Of a stretch of 64,000 bases of DNA, positions 10,650-20,900 are shown piece by piece. The translations under genes and the position numbers were made by a program. The notes under the pieces are model-generated. The model searched no databases. It was not told the origin of the DNA and saw only the letters and a list, made by a program, of their open reading frames with translations. Origin of the DNA: Saitoella complicata NRRL Y-17804 (taxonomy: Eukaryota > Ascomycota > Saitoellomycetes > Saitoellales > Saitoellaceae). Where the stretch lies: assembly GCF_001661265.1 (NCBI RefSeq), contig NW_017566996.1, forward strand, positions 124,001 through 188,000. The letters are read 5' to 3'. Numbering within the stretch: position 1 is the stretch's first letter; the number at the start of each line of letters is the position of its first letter.

Positions 10650-11837
10650 ATGAACAAAACGCAAGCAATCCACGGCCTACTAGAGTATCTGGAGGGCAAG
10701 GAGTACTTCTTCTTGACCCCGACGCCGGAGACGCACGCATTGGTGGATCAGAAGTTACGGAAGAACGATGACGTCACAGCAAAGTGCTTGACGGATGTCT
10801 TTGGATGGTCGATGGAGTTCGAAATGTGTCCTCTCTCATGTTCTCTTCGTCGTGTGTGGCTGCTAACAGTTGCAATTAACCATAGGCCACTCGAAGATTT
10901 TCCTGAATCGTTGCTACTCAAACTCCGTGACGAGAACCTAATCCAAAAGAAAGCCGAGAACCGATACTGGTCAACCATCCGGGTCTCAACCCTCTACCCT
11001 CCCGGTCCCTACCTTCCCTCCTCCTCCGCCCTACCAAGGAATTTGTACACTCACTCAGCCTTCCCAACCCACGACCAATCAGCCGTTTTCTTCGGTCCGG
11101 ACACATATCGTTTTTTACGGTTCATGACACAAGCCTACAAGCACTTCGGACACCTCCTGCCCAAGGATCCCATCCCACAGGCGGCGGATGTAGGGACTGG
11201 AGGCGGCGCAGGCGCAATCCACCTCCGGCACCTCCTCGGCCGATACGCCCGCGTCTACGGCCTTGATTTAAGCCCGAAGGCAATAGAGCTGGCGGGGATC
11301 AACGCTCGATACATCTTCCCACTCAACACAACGGGTCCCGCGCCCCCTGATTTCGCCGAGAGCGATATCCTCTCCGGCCTCCCCCGCCCATATCCCCCTT
11401 CCCACCCCAACTTCGTCCCAGGCGTCGACCGCGAACACGATCCAGGATTGGATTTACTCGTGTGTAACCCACCGTATATCGCATCCGCTACCCAAACATA
11501 TGCAGCGGGCGGTACCGCAAAATCCGGGTTGGATTTGCCGTTGAGGATTTTGGCGGAGGCGTTGGGGGAGAAGGGGGTTAGGGTTGGTGGGATGGTGTGG
11601 TTTTATACGGGGGTTCCGGTGCCGATTCGGGGTAGGAGGAAGGATATGTTTTATGAGGAGGTTGAAATTATGACAGCAGACGGTGAGGGGGGCAAAGGGT
11701 ATAAGTGGGAGGTGTTGGAGTATGATGTGATGGATGTCGATATCTTTGGGTGTGAGATGGAGACTCATGAGGGGCCGTATAAGGGGATTGGGAGGATTCA
11801 GGCTATCGGGTGTGTGCTGCAGAAGGTTGAGGTATAG
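10650..11837 (+). CDS. Class I SAM-dependent methyltransferase with NPPY motif
   Basis: Predicted S-adenosylmethionine-dependent methyltransferase. I place an intron at 10826-10885 (GTGTCC donor, GCTAAC branch, CATAG acceptor) and get 375 residues starting MNKTQAIHGLLEYLEG. Motif I is DVGTGGGAGAIHL (after a leading QAA), motif II is VYGLDLSPKAIELAGIN, and motif IV is LDLLVCNPPYIASA. The NPPY signature is typical of HemK-like N5-glutamine and related N-methyltransferases, but the substrate cannot be read from sequence. A helical N-terminal region (LTDVFGWSM, then PLEDFPESLLLKLRDENL) precedes the catalytic core, as in fungal proteins of this type. The intron is a multiple of three and has no in-frame stop, so unspliced mRNA would encode a protein 20 residues longer. 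An upstream in-frame ATG exists at 10440 but lies inside the divergent gene and is unlikely. Confidence 0.85.
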   Translation: MNKTQAIHGLLEYLEGKEYFFLTPTPETHALVDQKLRKNDDVTAKCLTDVFGWSMEFEMCPLSCSLRRVWLLTVAINHRPLEDFPESLLLKLRDENLIQKKAENRYWSTIRVSTLYPPGPYLPSSSALPRNLYTHSAFPTHDQSAVFFGPDTYRFLRFMTQAYKHFGHLLPKDPIPQAADVGTGGGAGAIHLRHLLGRYARVYGLDLSPKAIELAGINARYIFPLNTTGPAPPDFAESDILSGLPRPYPPSHPNFVPGVDREHDPGLDLLVCNPPYIASATQTYAAGGTAKSGLDLPLRILAEALGEKGVRVGGMVWFYTGVPVPIRGRRKDMFYEEVEIMTADGEGGKGYKWEVLEYDVMDVDIFGCEMETHEGPYKGIGRIQAIGCVLQKVEV

Positions 11838-12062
11838 GGTTGGGAAGACGGGCTACCCGGGTTATACCTGTTATCATGCCTACATGGCAGTGTATAGAGA
11901 GAGAAGATGAAGGACGATGTACATGTGGAATAATACGAAATACTATTACACTCGCACGCTGGTTATCTAAGGTTATCCCCGTCATGCGCCTTGCATCACT
12001 AGCCCCACGGCGTATACGTCCACACACCTCCTCTCTCCTCCCCGAATCAAGTCGTTACCATC

Positions 12063-13279
12063 ATGGATACCTCACCTCTAACAGCCGTACGATTCCCCCA
12101 ATGGCATGGAGCCCGGTGTCGGCTGACATTGAGATCTAGGCCCACGATCTCGTCGCCGCCGCAGATCGGTTAACATTGAAGAACGACTACATCAAAGCCG
12201 CCGAAAAACACACCGAAGCAGCAGGTCAATGATTCGTGACCTTGAGCTTCGAGAACCGGCTGACGACATTGACAGATAAGTTCGCGGTCGCGAGCAAGAG
12301 TTTCACGGATCCAGAAGCGCTGAGGACGTTGGGGTTGTTGAGTGAGTCACATCGGCGGCTCGCAGCGGATGTTGTGGTACGGAGCAAGGCTCCGAAGGGT
12401 CCGCCCCTTGTGCCGAGGGGTTCGCAATCTCAAGGACAAGCACAACCGTCGTCAACAGCATCGGCTCCGTCACCGGCTCCGCCAGCGGGGCCTTCGAATT
12501 CGATTGCCAGGACGTTAGCTGCAGCACGAGGAGCACCAGTCTCTCCGCTCCATCCACCCCCCCGTGCCGCCCAACCCGCCATCGATCCTTCAGCCTCGAA
12601 TCTCACACCCGCAGCCACCTTCGATGGCAGCTTCGTCGACCCCACTGATCTCACCACCCCCACCGAGGCAACAAGTGGACAAGACGCCTTCGAGAGATTC
12701 TGGACAGTAGTAGAATCCATGTCCCAAACGCTCGGCAATGGGCCTTTAGCATTCACCACCGCACCCCTCGACGGTATCCCCACCGGCGGCGTCGATGTGA
12801 GCGCTGAATCATTCTACGTAGTCCCCGGCACCAACACCCCACGAGTCGAAAAAGGGAAAAGGACGGTGGAAGAGTATGCGGAAGAGAATGTGCAACTCAA
12901 ACACGTGCTAGATACCTTAGCCAAGAAGTTGGGGGCGTATGAGAGGGGAGCGGGTGAACAACAACAAGTATTGAAGAGCTCTATTCTCGCACTCAAAGCC
13001 GCGATGCCCATGCCGTCTGCTTCGACGATGGGCAGCACGGCTTCGCTCGTGTCTCATGTGTCGATATCGCAGCCAGGGAGGCGACATACCACAGACACAG
13101 TCGATGGAGGACAGGGGAGGACTGCGAGTGCGAGGGAGGCGGCGTTGGAGGAGGAAGTGAAGAAGTTGAAGGAGGAATTGGAGAGGCAGAGGGTGTTGAG
13201 GGAGAAGTATGAGAGGAGGTGGGATCGATTGAAGGAGGGGGCGAGGAAGAAGGTTAAGGAGAGGGGAGGGGAGAAGTGA
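12063..13279 (+). CDS. ATG38: Atg38/NRBF2-like MIT-domain autophagy protein
   Basis: Proposed subunit of the autophagy-specific Vps34 PI3-kinase complex I. Three exons fit: 12063-12086 (MDTSPLTA), 12140-12224 and 12276-13279, with 53- and 51-nt introns whose phases match, giving 370 residues. The joined N-terminus forms a MIT-like three-helix unit: AHDLVAAADRLTLKNDYIKA, then AEKHTEAADKFAVASKSF, then DPEALRTLGLLSESHRRLA. This parallels NRBF2 (LA..ADRLL..GKYEEAI..HKKAA.......SHMKQ). The middle is Pro/Ser-rich and disordered. The end is a basic coiled coil (EEEVKKLKEELERQR, YERRWDRLKEGARKKVKE), matching the dimerising coil of Atg38. Without the two small 5' exons the MIT half is lost, so simple ORF calling would miss the family. 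Another MIT-containing trafficking protein remains possible. Confidence 0.7.
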
Positions 13280-13604
13280 GGTCAAGATCTGCTCGGTGTA
13301 GGGATTGTGGGTAAGGGAGTGCCAGTGGAGTCTTTGGGCGTTTTCTGCTTTTTGGTGGGTTTCTTGGATAGTAGTCGGTGGACCAGGCTCAACTACGGTT
13401 CGGCGTGCTCGTCGCTTGATTGGCATATCAAGACAGACCCAGTGGTTATTTGTACCAACCCGCGGTACCATCATTGTCATGATCCGCTTCAACTGCTGCG
13501 CCTCTCGTGGGGGTGAGAAGAATACAACCAGTATCCGATCAATTGACGTCAAAGATATCTATGATATATTATGCTTCAAAGTCCTGAACGTCCTTACATG
13601 AAAA
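13280..13604. other. Convergent intergenic region
   Basis: 3' ends of the Atg38-like gene (plus) and the GH128 gene (minus) face each other. I see no gene, only short chance ORFs. Confidence 0.5.
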
Positions 13605-14597
13605 TTATGCCAACATAACAACAAAAACCCCAAGCGCAAGTCCCATCGCAACATGTCCAACCTCAACACCAACCTTCCACCCCGCACTCACGCAACTACT
13701 CCCCGTCGAACACGTACTCGAACTGCTCCCACCACTACTCGTCGCTCCAGTACCCGACGAAACCTGATCCGCCCCCTCAACAGCCGTAATATTCCCCAAA
13801 TACAACCGCCCCAACGCTGTAACCTCCCCCTCCCCATCCAAAAACGCCGCATTCCCCCCAACATTACTAACGTCACTCCTAAAACTCCCAAACCACGCAT
13901 ACCTCTCAACCCACTCCAACCCATCCAACCACTCCAAACTCGTTTGCATCATCCCCAGGGTATCCTCCTCACTCGCATTATCCAGAGCAAACTCGGTGAT
14001 CCAGAGGGTACGGTTGGAGAAAGAGTAGTATATATCGCCGCAGTGGGATGCGAGACCTTCGAAGGTGCCGTAGTAGTGGAGGGGGATGAAGTCGATTGTG
14101 CACGAGGTACAATTGCCGAAGAATTGTTGGAGCCAGACCTTTCCGACTGGGGAGCCCGTTACGGCTGGTGCGCCGAGTTTGATGCCTTTCGCTGCCAAGG
14201 GCTCGATGTATTCTTTCCACACCTCGGCTGCATAAGCGGGCTCCATCCCGCTTTGCCCATTCCCCGACGCATCAGGCTCGTTGAACCCGAGTACGTGTGT
14301 AATATTCGTGTCACCCTCAACGGTGTTCGCGAGTTGTGAGGCAGAGTCTGCGTTCCATTGTTGTGGAACGAAATTGAGGGAACCGTATTCGGAGGATGGG
14401 GAGGGGGGTTCGTTGGTGTAGTCGTAGACCCAGGTTAGGGAGGGGGATTTGAGGAAGGTTTGGAGGTCGATGGTGCCGGTTGTTACGTTGCCGGGGTTGA
14501 TTAGGCCGCGTTTTGGGGTTGGGGAGGTGGTGTTGGCGGCGAGGGTGGTGGTGAGGAGGGAGAAGGCGGTGAGGAGGAGGAGGGGTGATCCCTTCAT
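13605..14597 (-). CDS. Secreted GPI-type GH128 endo-beta-1,3-glucanase (Asl1-like)
   Basis: Probable cell-wall beta-1,3-glucan hydrolase of the glycosyl hydrolase catalytic core (GH128, Asl1-like) family; 330 residues, no intron. Signal peptide is residues 1-20 (MKGSPLLLLTAFSLLTTTLA). The TIM-barrel domain runs from KRGLINPGN through LTWVYDYTNEP and FVPQQWN; the likely acid/base Glu is in HVLGFNEPDASG and the nucleophile Glu in LWITEFALDNAS; DFIPLHYYG lies between. Several NxS/T sites suggest N-glycosylation. A Ser/Thr/Gly/Cys-rich linker (TGATSSGGSSSST) precedes a C-terminal hydrophobic tail (HVAMGLALGVFVVMLA), which fits a GPI-anchor signal. I chose the ATG at 14597 because it begins the signal peptide; an in-frame upstream ATG at 14687 would bury it. 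It is convergent with the Atg38-like gene. Confidence 0.9.
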   Translation of the reverse strand: MKGSPLLLLTAFSLLTTTLAANTTSPTPKRGLINPGNVTTGTIDLQTFLKSPSLTWVYDYTNEPPSPSSEYGSLNFVPQQWNADSASQLANTVEGDTNITHVLGFNEPDASGNGQSGMEPAYAAEVWKEYIEPLAAKGIKLGAPAVTGSPVGKVWLQQFFGNCTSCTIDFIPLHYYGTFEGLASHCGDIYYSFSNRTLWITEFALDNASEEDTLGMMQTSLEWLDGLEWVERYAWFGSFRSDVSNVGGNAAFLDGEGEVTALGRLYLGNITAVEGADQVSSGTGATSSGGSSSSTCSTGSSCVSAGWKVGVEVGHVAMGLALGVFVVMLA

Positions 14598-15256
14598 CTT
14601 ATGGTTGTTGATCCTGTAGGTATACCAGAGACTGTCACACGGGCAGATCAAAGCCCTCCGGGTGTTCGAGTTGAACAAACAGCTCAAATGCTCTTACCCC
14701 ATTGCAACAGCGAACACCTCGATCTATAAAGCATCAGAGCAAACAATCTACCCCATCGATCCAGTCGATATTAAAGTCTCGTCCTCTCAAGCTCTTTGTT
14801 CGACGCCGGATCTGACTTGGGCGCGGGAGGCCGCCCAATCTGAGACAAAGTGCTTCGATTCGATTCACTCCCCGAAGTACACGTCCATCGAATTGGCACG
14901 GCTCGGGTGTCGGTCATTTATTTGGAAGATGTTGATATTCCGCGATGCACTTTACGAGATTGCGGCCGGGTGAGGAGGCTGTGTGGACGTTCACGACGTT
15001 TTCGGGACCCGCTGAGTGATGACCCAGGAGACAAAGCTATGTACATGGAAGGGATGGAGGATCACTTGATAGATAGATGAACTTCAAAACGAGTTCTCGA
15101 CGGATCAACGGCGGCGACGGCATCTACGGCCCAATAAGGGATCTCGCCCTGCGCTCCCTCAAAAAGTTCGCACTAACCAAAAGTCACCGCCGCCGTACGA
15201 GAACTCATCAACCCTCCAAAAACACAACCTCCATCCTCTCTTACGCCCCTAATACA
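14598..15256. other. Divergent intergenic region between GH128 and mL58 genes
   Basis: About 660 bp holding two promoters. No gene is visible. It contains the first copy of a 51-bp direct repeat (14886-14936) whose partner lies downstream of mL58. Confidence 0.5.
14886..14936 (+). repeat. 51-bp direct repeat, copy 1 (upstream of mL58)
   Basis: Matches 15970-16020 at about 46 of 51 positions, including 32 identical bases in a row (14892-14923) that begin attggcacggctcgg and end tcatttattt. Both copies have the same orientation and lie 1084 bp apart, one on each side of MRPL20. I cannot assign it to an element family. Confidence 0.75.
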
Positions 15257-15802
15257 ATGTTCTCTACATCAAGAACACTCATCCAAACCTGCCGCGTCGC
15301 AAGATCCGTCCGCAACCTCTCCAAGCACGCCCGCGCCGCCCTCCCATCCGGTCAAATCATCACCGTCGACGAGCGCTTCGGTACCCTCATCTACAACCCT
15401 CCCTCCGCAGCTCCATCACCCCTCATCACACCCTCCGCATTCATTCCTGCCCATGCCCGCGTGGAAGCACCAGTACCCAACACCTCGTCACCAGAAACCT
15501 CCACCCTCCCCCCAGCATTGAGGAACAAGGACAAAAACGAGAAGAAGTACCATCTCACCGAGAAAGAATTCGAGCAGATCCGACAGCTGAGAGCGGAGGG
15601 TGTCAGCAGACTGGAGATTGCAAGGCGGTTTGACTGTAGTCCCTTCGTTGTTGGGATGGTTGCGCCGCAGAAGAAGGAGGTTATTGAGGAGCAGGAGAAG
15701 GAGTTGAAGGAGCGTCAGAAGCATTGGTCCAAGAGGAAGCTGAATGACAGACATGATCGTGTGCGCAGGAGGGCGCTTTGGGGTTTGGATGAAGTTATGT
15801 AA
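15257..15802 (+). CDS. MRPL20: Mitochondrial large ribosomal subunit protein mL58 (MRPL20)
   Basis: Fungus-specific protein of the mitochondrial 54S/LSU ribosome. The 181-residue product starts with a basic, Ser/Arg-rich presequence (MFSTSRTLIQTCRVARSVRN) for matrix import. The family core is KKYHLTEKEFEQIRQLRAEG, then SRLEIARRFDCSPFVVGMVAP, followed by a basic helical tail (KERQKHWSKRKLNDRHDRVR, then RRALWGLDEVM) typical of Mrpl20. I chose ATG 15257 because it gives a standard mitochondrial presequence; the frame is open upstream to 15077 but that stretch is non-homologous and passes through the promoter. The gene is flanked by the 51-bp direct repeats. Confidence 0.88.
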   Translation: MFSTSRTLIQTCRVARSVRNLSKHARAALPSGQIITVDERFGTLIYNPPSAAPSPLITPSAFIPAHARVEAPVPNTSSPETSTLPPALRNKDKNEKKYHLTEKEFEQIRQLRAEGVSRLEIARRFDCSPFVVGMVAPQKKEVIEEQEKELKERQKHWSKRKLNDRHDRVRRRALWGLDEVM

Positions 15803-16278
15803 GGAGTTGTTGCGTGAAGGACGTGGATAGGAGATGATACGAGGTGACAAGGAAGAATGTATTGAAAGCAAAAGGCCTGGTTTCTATCCGGTTTGGGTTG
15901 CATCACGGGGTTGGGCGTCCAAAAGCATGAACATGAAGCTCGAGCAAATTCAAAGTGCGGGAACGTTGGCATCGGATTGGCACGGCTCGGGTGTCGGTCA
16001 TTTATTTTAGAGGTGTTGATGCATTTTGAGAGATGTCGAGGAGTCTCATTGCGGCGACGGTTGGGGGCGGCTGTGATGATGTTCATGAACGTCGATTTCG
16101 GTGGAAGTATTGCGGTATGAGCCAGTCATATTGCTCCTAGGCCTCGTCATAATAAATAAATGGTATCCTATCCACCTTATCCGATCCCTATCCCAAAACG
16201 ACAGTATTGCCTCATCTCCCAAGCATCGATATTCGAATTCGTCGTGTCAAATCACCCGTCGCTTCGCTCCGGCGCCCA
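15803..16278. other. Convergent intergenic region downstream of mL58
   Basis: No gene is visible. It contains the second 51-bp repeat copy and the 3' ends of MRPL20 and the MAPKK gene. Confidence 0.5.
15970..16020 (+). repeat. 51-bp direct repeat, copy 2 (downstream of mL58)
   Basis: Partner of 14886-14936. It is identical over 32 bases (15976-16007) and diverges at the 3' side. It begins 167 bp after the mL58 stop codon. Confidence 0.75.
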
Positions 16279-17725
16279 CTACTGCTTCATCGTACTCCTA
16301 GCCCACGGCCCCAAATCAACCTCCTCCCCCTCCCCGTCCATCATAAACGCACTTTTCAACACCACCTCAGGCCCCCACCTCGCCTCTGGGTCCTTATCCA
16401 AACACCCCGCAACAACCTCCTTCAGACTACGGTCGACCCTCCACTCGACCTCATCATCCCCACTCCTCTTTCCTTCCCCCTCTTTCACGTAGGGGCCGAC
16501 ATACTCCACCTTTCCGCGGACGAGTTCGGGAAGGGTGGGAGCGGGTTCGTGGACGATTTGTTGTAGGAGATCGAGGATTCCGAGAGGGGTGCCGGCGGAG
16601 GAGGGGAAGGGGAAGGAACCGGCGGCGAGTTCGATGAGGGTTATGCCGAAGGACCAGACGTCGGATTTAACGGAGTATTGGGCGCCTTGGATGCGTTCGG
16701 GCTAGACAACTCAAAACGTCAGCTCATGACAAAAAAAAAGAAGGGGGGGGGTCGGGTAGGGACATACACTCATGTAGGTCGACGTCCCGACGAATGTGTC
16801 GGCGATAGAGTTAATCAACTCCCCCGAAACCCCAAAATCACACAACTTGACCTCGCCCCTCCGATTCACGAGAACATTACTCGGCTTAATATCCCGATGA
16901 ATGATTCTATGCACATTATACAAATAGCCCAACCCCTCCATCACACTCCTCGTCACCGCTCTCAATATCCGTGGTGGGAGCGGGGAGAGTTTGGAGATTC
17001 GATCAAGGGAACCGGCGTCCATGTGTTCCATGAAGATTGCGACGTCGGCGGATTGTGGGCCTGTTAGGATTGCGCCGTAGAAGGAGACGATGTGGGGAGA
17101 GGAACAGTCGTACATGATTTGGAGTTCGCGGAGGATTTGTTTCCGGGTTGCGGGTTTGGCTTCGATGTGGATGATCTGTGTGAGTCATTCGTCAGTATAC
17201 ACTCCTGTGGATTCATACAGAATGATCACACACCTTTCGGGCCATGATGGTCCGTGTGGGTTTGTGTAATACCCGGCTCACGGTCCCTCCATTCCCCGCT
17301 CCCAACTCCCTCTGAACCTCGATATCCTCCTCTTTCAAATCCAGCTTGAACTCGACTCCCAACTCCAGCGTAGCCAGCTGTTCAGACAACTTGTTATGAT
17401 ACTGACTCTGCCGATTCAGATAAACCTGTTCCGCCCTCGAGCCAGGAATCACCGCATCCTCAACCGCCGGCTGTGCTACCGCGGGCGGCGCGGGCGTAGC
17501 CGGGCTCGCGGGTAGGTTCAATTTCTTAAAGTTCTTTCGTTTTGACATGCTCTTGATCTTTAGGCCTCCTGCTGCGGGCACGCCGGGCGGCGGAGGTGGT
17601 AATGGGGAGGTGGGAGCTGCTGTTGGTGGGGGTGGCAGGGGCATTGTTGGAGCGGCACCGGGAGGGGGAGGGAGAGGAGCGGAAGGAGGTGGGCGGGGAG
17701 GAAGGGATTTGTTCAGGGAGGACAT
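16279..17725 (-). CDS. STE7: Ste7-like MAP kinase kinase
   Basis: Dual-specificity MAPKK of the pheromone/filamentation module (Ste7, Fuz7, MST7 group), acting on a Fus3/Kss1-type MAPK. Exons on the minus strand are 17725-17234, 17175-16768 and 16701-16279 (introns 58 and 66 nt, all phase 0), giving 440 residues. The glycine loop is ELGAGNGGTVSRV, catalytic Lys164 ends exon 1 (TIMARK), HRDIKPSN is about 257-264, DFG about 277-279, and activation-loop Ser287 and Thr291 lie in INSIADTFVGTSTYMSPER. A MAPK docking D-site candidate is SKRKNFKKLNL (61-71). The first 50 residues contain four polyproline runs, which could bind SH3 or profilin-type partners. The AGNGGTV loop and MARK lysine favour Ste7 over Pbs2 or Mkk1/2 groups. 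Confidence 0.93.
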
Positions 17726-17993
17726 TGTGATGGTAAATTGGCGGGTTGGGAAGGATGTGGTGGGCGGTTGACTTGTGCCGGGGTACCAGGGCATGTGATG
17801 TAGCAGAGGAGTACAAAGAAGGCACATCAAAATTGGATTCGAGTAATGTCGAGTAGGATGATGATACGTTTGCCCTGTATGTTCCTTCTGATAACCATGC
17901 TACCCCTGGTTGCCCGCACCGACGAGCATCACGCACGGTCAACTGGCGACCAGGCAAGGGAGCTTCAACCCCACCACCAGCTCGCAATCCACA

Positions 17994-20900
17994 ATGGCCG
18001 ATTTCGTAGATCGAGCAGCACGAGAAGACAATGACGACGTTTCGGACGCCGGATCTATTCGCGGTGAAGACGTCCCGCGAGCTGTAGGCTCCGACAACGA
18101 AGACGACAACAACGACGGCAATGACAATGAGAACGGTAACGGTTCGGGCGACGACTCTTCAGAAGAGGAGGATGAAGACGACGATGAGGAAGCCGCCCGG
18201 AAAGTTCGGGAGGGCTTCATCGTCGACGACGAAGAAGAGGAAGAAGTCGAGGACGACGAAGGAAACCTGAGACGTCGCAAGAAGAAGAAGAGAAAGCTCG
18301 TCGACGAAGAACGCGATGAACTCGATGAAGACGACCTCGACCTCGTCGCTGAAGCGACCGGCCGCGAACGACCACGCGATTCCGGGGGAAATAAGTTGAA
18401 ACGACTCAAGCGTCGCAAGGAAGATCGTGAAGAACGTGCTGATGCTGTCCGTGCGGCCGGGTTGGACAACATGTTCGATGACGACGAAGATGATACAGCC
18501 GCTGTCGGAGCTGAACTCGATGATCTGGACGACGTACGCGAAAACCGTGTTTCGCGCCTCGAAGACGAGTTCGCGGATTTCATCGAGGAAGACGACCTCG
18601 ATGAGGAACTTCTCGCCGAAGAACGTGAGACGCGGCCTCCACAACCTCAAGTCAAGGCTCCGCGTCCAAGACCCGGGTTCGCGGGTTCCATGGCCGGGAT
18701 CGACGAAGAGGGTATGCAAGAAGTCTTCGAGCTCTTCGGTGATGGGCAGGAGTACGAGTGGGCTCTCGACGGTGCACAGGATGATGAGGGGCCTGGTGAT
18801 ATGGATATTGACCCACAAGACCCCGGAGCATCTCAGGGCGGCAAGAAGGAATTAGGATTGAAAGATGTCTTTGAGCCTGAGGAGCTAAAGGCGAGGATGT
18901 TGACGCGTGAGGATGATATTATCCGCATGCAAGACGAGCCTGAACGCTTCCAAGAACTTCGTGCCGGATTCACGCAACCCCTCATCTCCGATTCCGCACT
19001 CGATGAGGAGACAGACTGGATCTTCCCCCAATTCCCAATCTTCTTTGAACAGATCGACCCGGATTGGCTCACCCCACACGTTCGGAAAGCGATACGTAAG
19101 GTCCTGGAGTTCTTGAATGTGGATTTGTTGGAGGTACCATTTATCTGGGCGCATCGGAGGGATTATTTGTTGTTTGTTGAGAAGGATTCGGTTACGGGAC
19201 GCTTTTTGAAGGAGCATCGGCTGTTGAAGAAGTATCATTTGTGGTGGGTGCTTGCGATGGATACGCAGTACCGTGCTATTCTGGAGAAGAAGGCTGCTGT
19301 GCAGTCCTTGTTCCAAGGGTTGGGCGTCGAGGATGAGATGGTGGAGGAATCGACGAGAGGCGCGGAGACGATGGATGACTGGAATGATCTCTCGGATTAC
19401 ATCCACTTCCGCTACGCAGAGCAAATCCGCGACTCGAACATCACTGCAGGCTCCACCGTCCGCAGACCACGCAGCACAGTCAGTCTCTTCGACAAAATCC
19501 GCAACGGCGAAATCTACTACCTCGTCCGCGCTTTCGGTTTGTCAGCCGAGAACTTTGCCGTCAATGTTGCGGAGAATGAGAAGAGGTTCTTCACGGATGA
19601 CATTGAGGCTTTGCCGGAGGTGTCCGCGGAACAATACGTTAAGGCGCCTGAGTTCCCGACCGCCGAGGCTGCATTGAAGGCGTGCAGGGATATGCTGAGT
19701 GAGGAGATTTGGACGAATCCTGCTGTGAGGAAGAATATGCAAAAGTTCTTTGTGGCAAGTGTGAGAGTCCGCGTGGTACCCACTGAGAAGGGTATTAGGC
19801 AGATTGATGAGGAGCATTTGTACTACAAATTCAAGTATCTTAGGGATCAGACTGTCGGAGATCTCGTGCGTGCGCCCGAGCAGTATTTGCAGATGTTGCA
19901 GGCCGAGACGGAGGGGTTGGTGAACGTGTTGCTCGAGGTCGGTACCAGGCAAAAGGCGATGCATTTCGAGAGTTTGTTGAGGTTGTTCGTGAGTGATGGT
20001 TCATCCGAAGTCGCCGACAAGTGGAACGAGCAGCGCCGGAAGGTTCTGGAGGAGGTTTTTGATAAGACCATCCCGCATATGGTGAAGAACATGAAGGAGA
20101 GGGTAAAAACGATGTGTGAGGATAAACTCGCGATGGATGTTCAGGATGCTTTTACCAAGAAGCTAGATCAGCCGCCGTTTTTGCCGAGGGATAGTACGGA
20201 GGAGAAGGGTGTTATTCCGCGTGTTATTGCGGTTAGCAGTGGTGCTGGTGATTTTGGGAAGGAAGCGACGTTGGTGGTTTATGTTGATGAACATGGGCAG
20301 ACAAAAGCAAACCTCAAACTCAGAGATATCCGCGATCCTGATGCAAGAGCCGAGTTTGTACAAATGGTTAGGAGATACAAGCCTGATGTCATCGGTGTTG
20401 CGGGATGGGGTGTCCCAACTTCCAGACTATTCCTCGATGTTAGGAGGATTTCGGAGGAGGAGAGGTTCGAGAGGTGTGAGGTGCAGTTTGTTGATGATCA
20501 CACGGCAAGGCTTTATAAGGAATCCCAACGTGCGAAGGAAGATCATGCCGATTTGCCGCCGCTTGCGAGGTATTGTGTAGGGTTGGCCAAGTACTTGCAG
20601 AGTCCTTTGATGGAGTATGCGGCTATGGAGATTGATGGATCCCTATTCAGTGTCAAATTCCACGAGTACCAGGATTTGTTGCCGATTGAAAAGAGGAAGA
20701 GGGCGTATGAGTGTGGTTTCGTGGATATTGTCAACATGGTCGGTGTGATGATCAACGATGCTGCAAGGGAGACTTATCGTGCGAATTTGTTGCCTTTTGT
20801 CGCGGGGTTGGGGAAGAGGAAGGCGCAGGGTCTGTTGAAGAAGATTGCCCTCAATGGCGGGTATCTTACCAACAGGCGTGACCTTGTGGAACAGAGGATG

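Noticed and set aside
17939-18818. Ser-rich minus-strand frames over the start of SPT6
   Set aside because: Poly-Ser/Phe-rich products are reverse reading of the Asp/Glu codons of the Spt6 acidic N-terminus.
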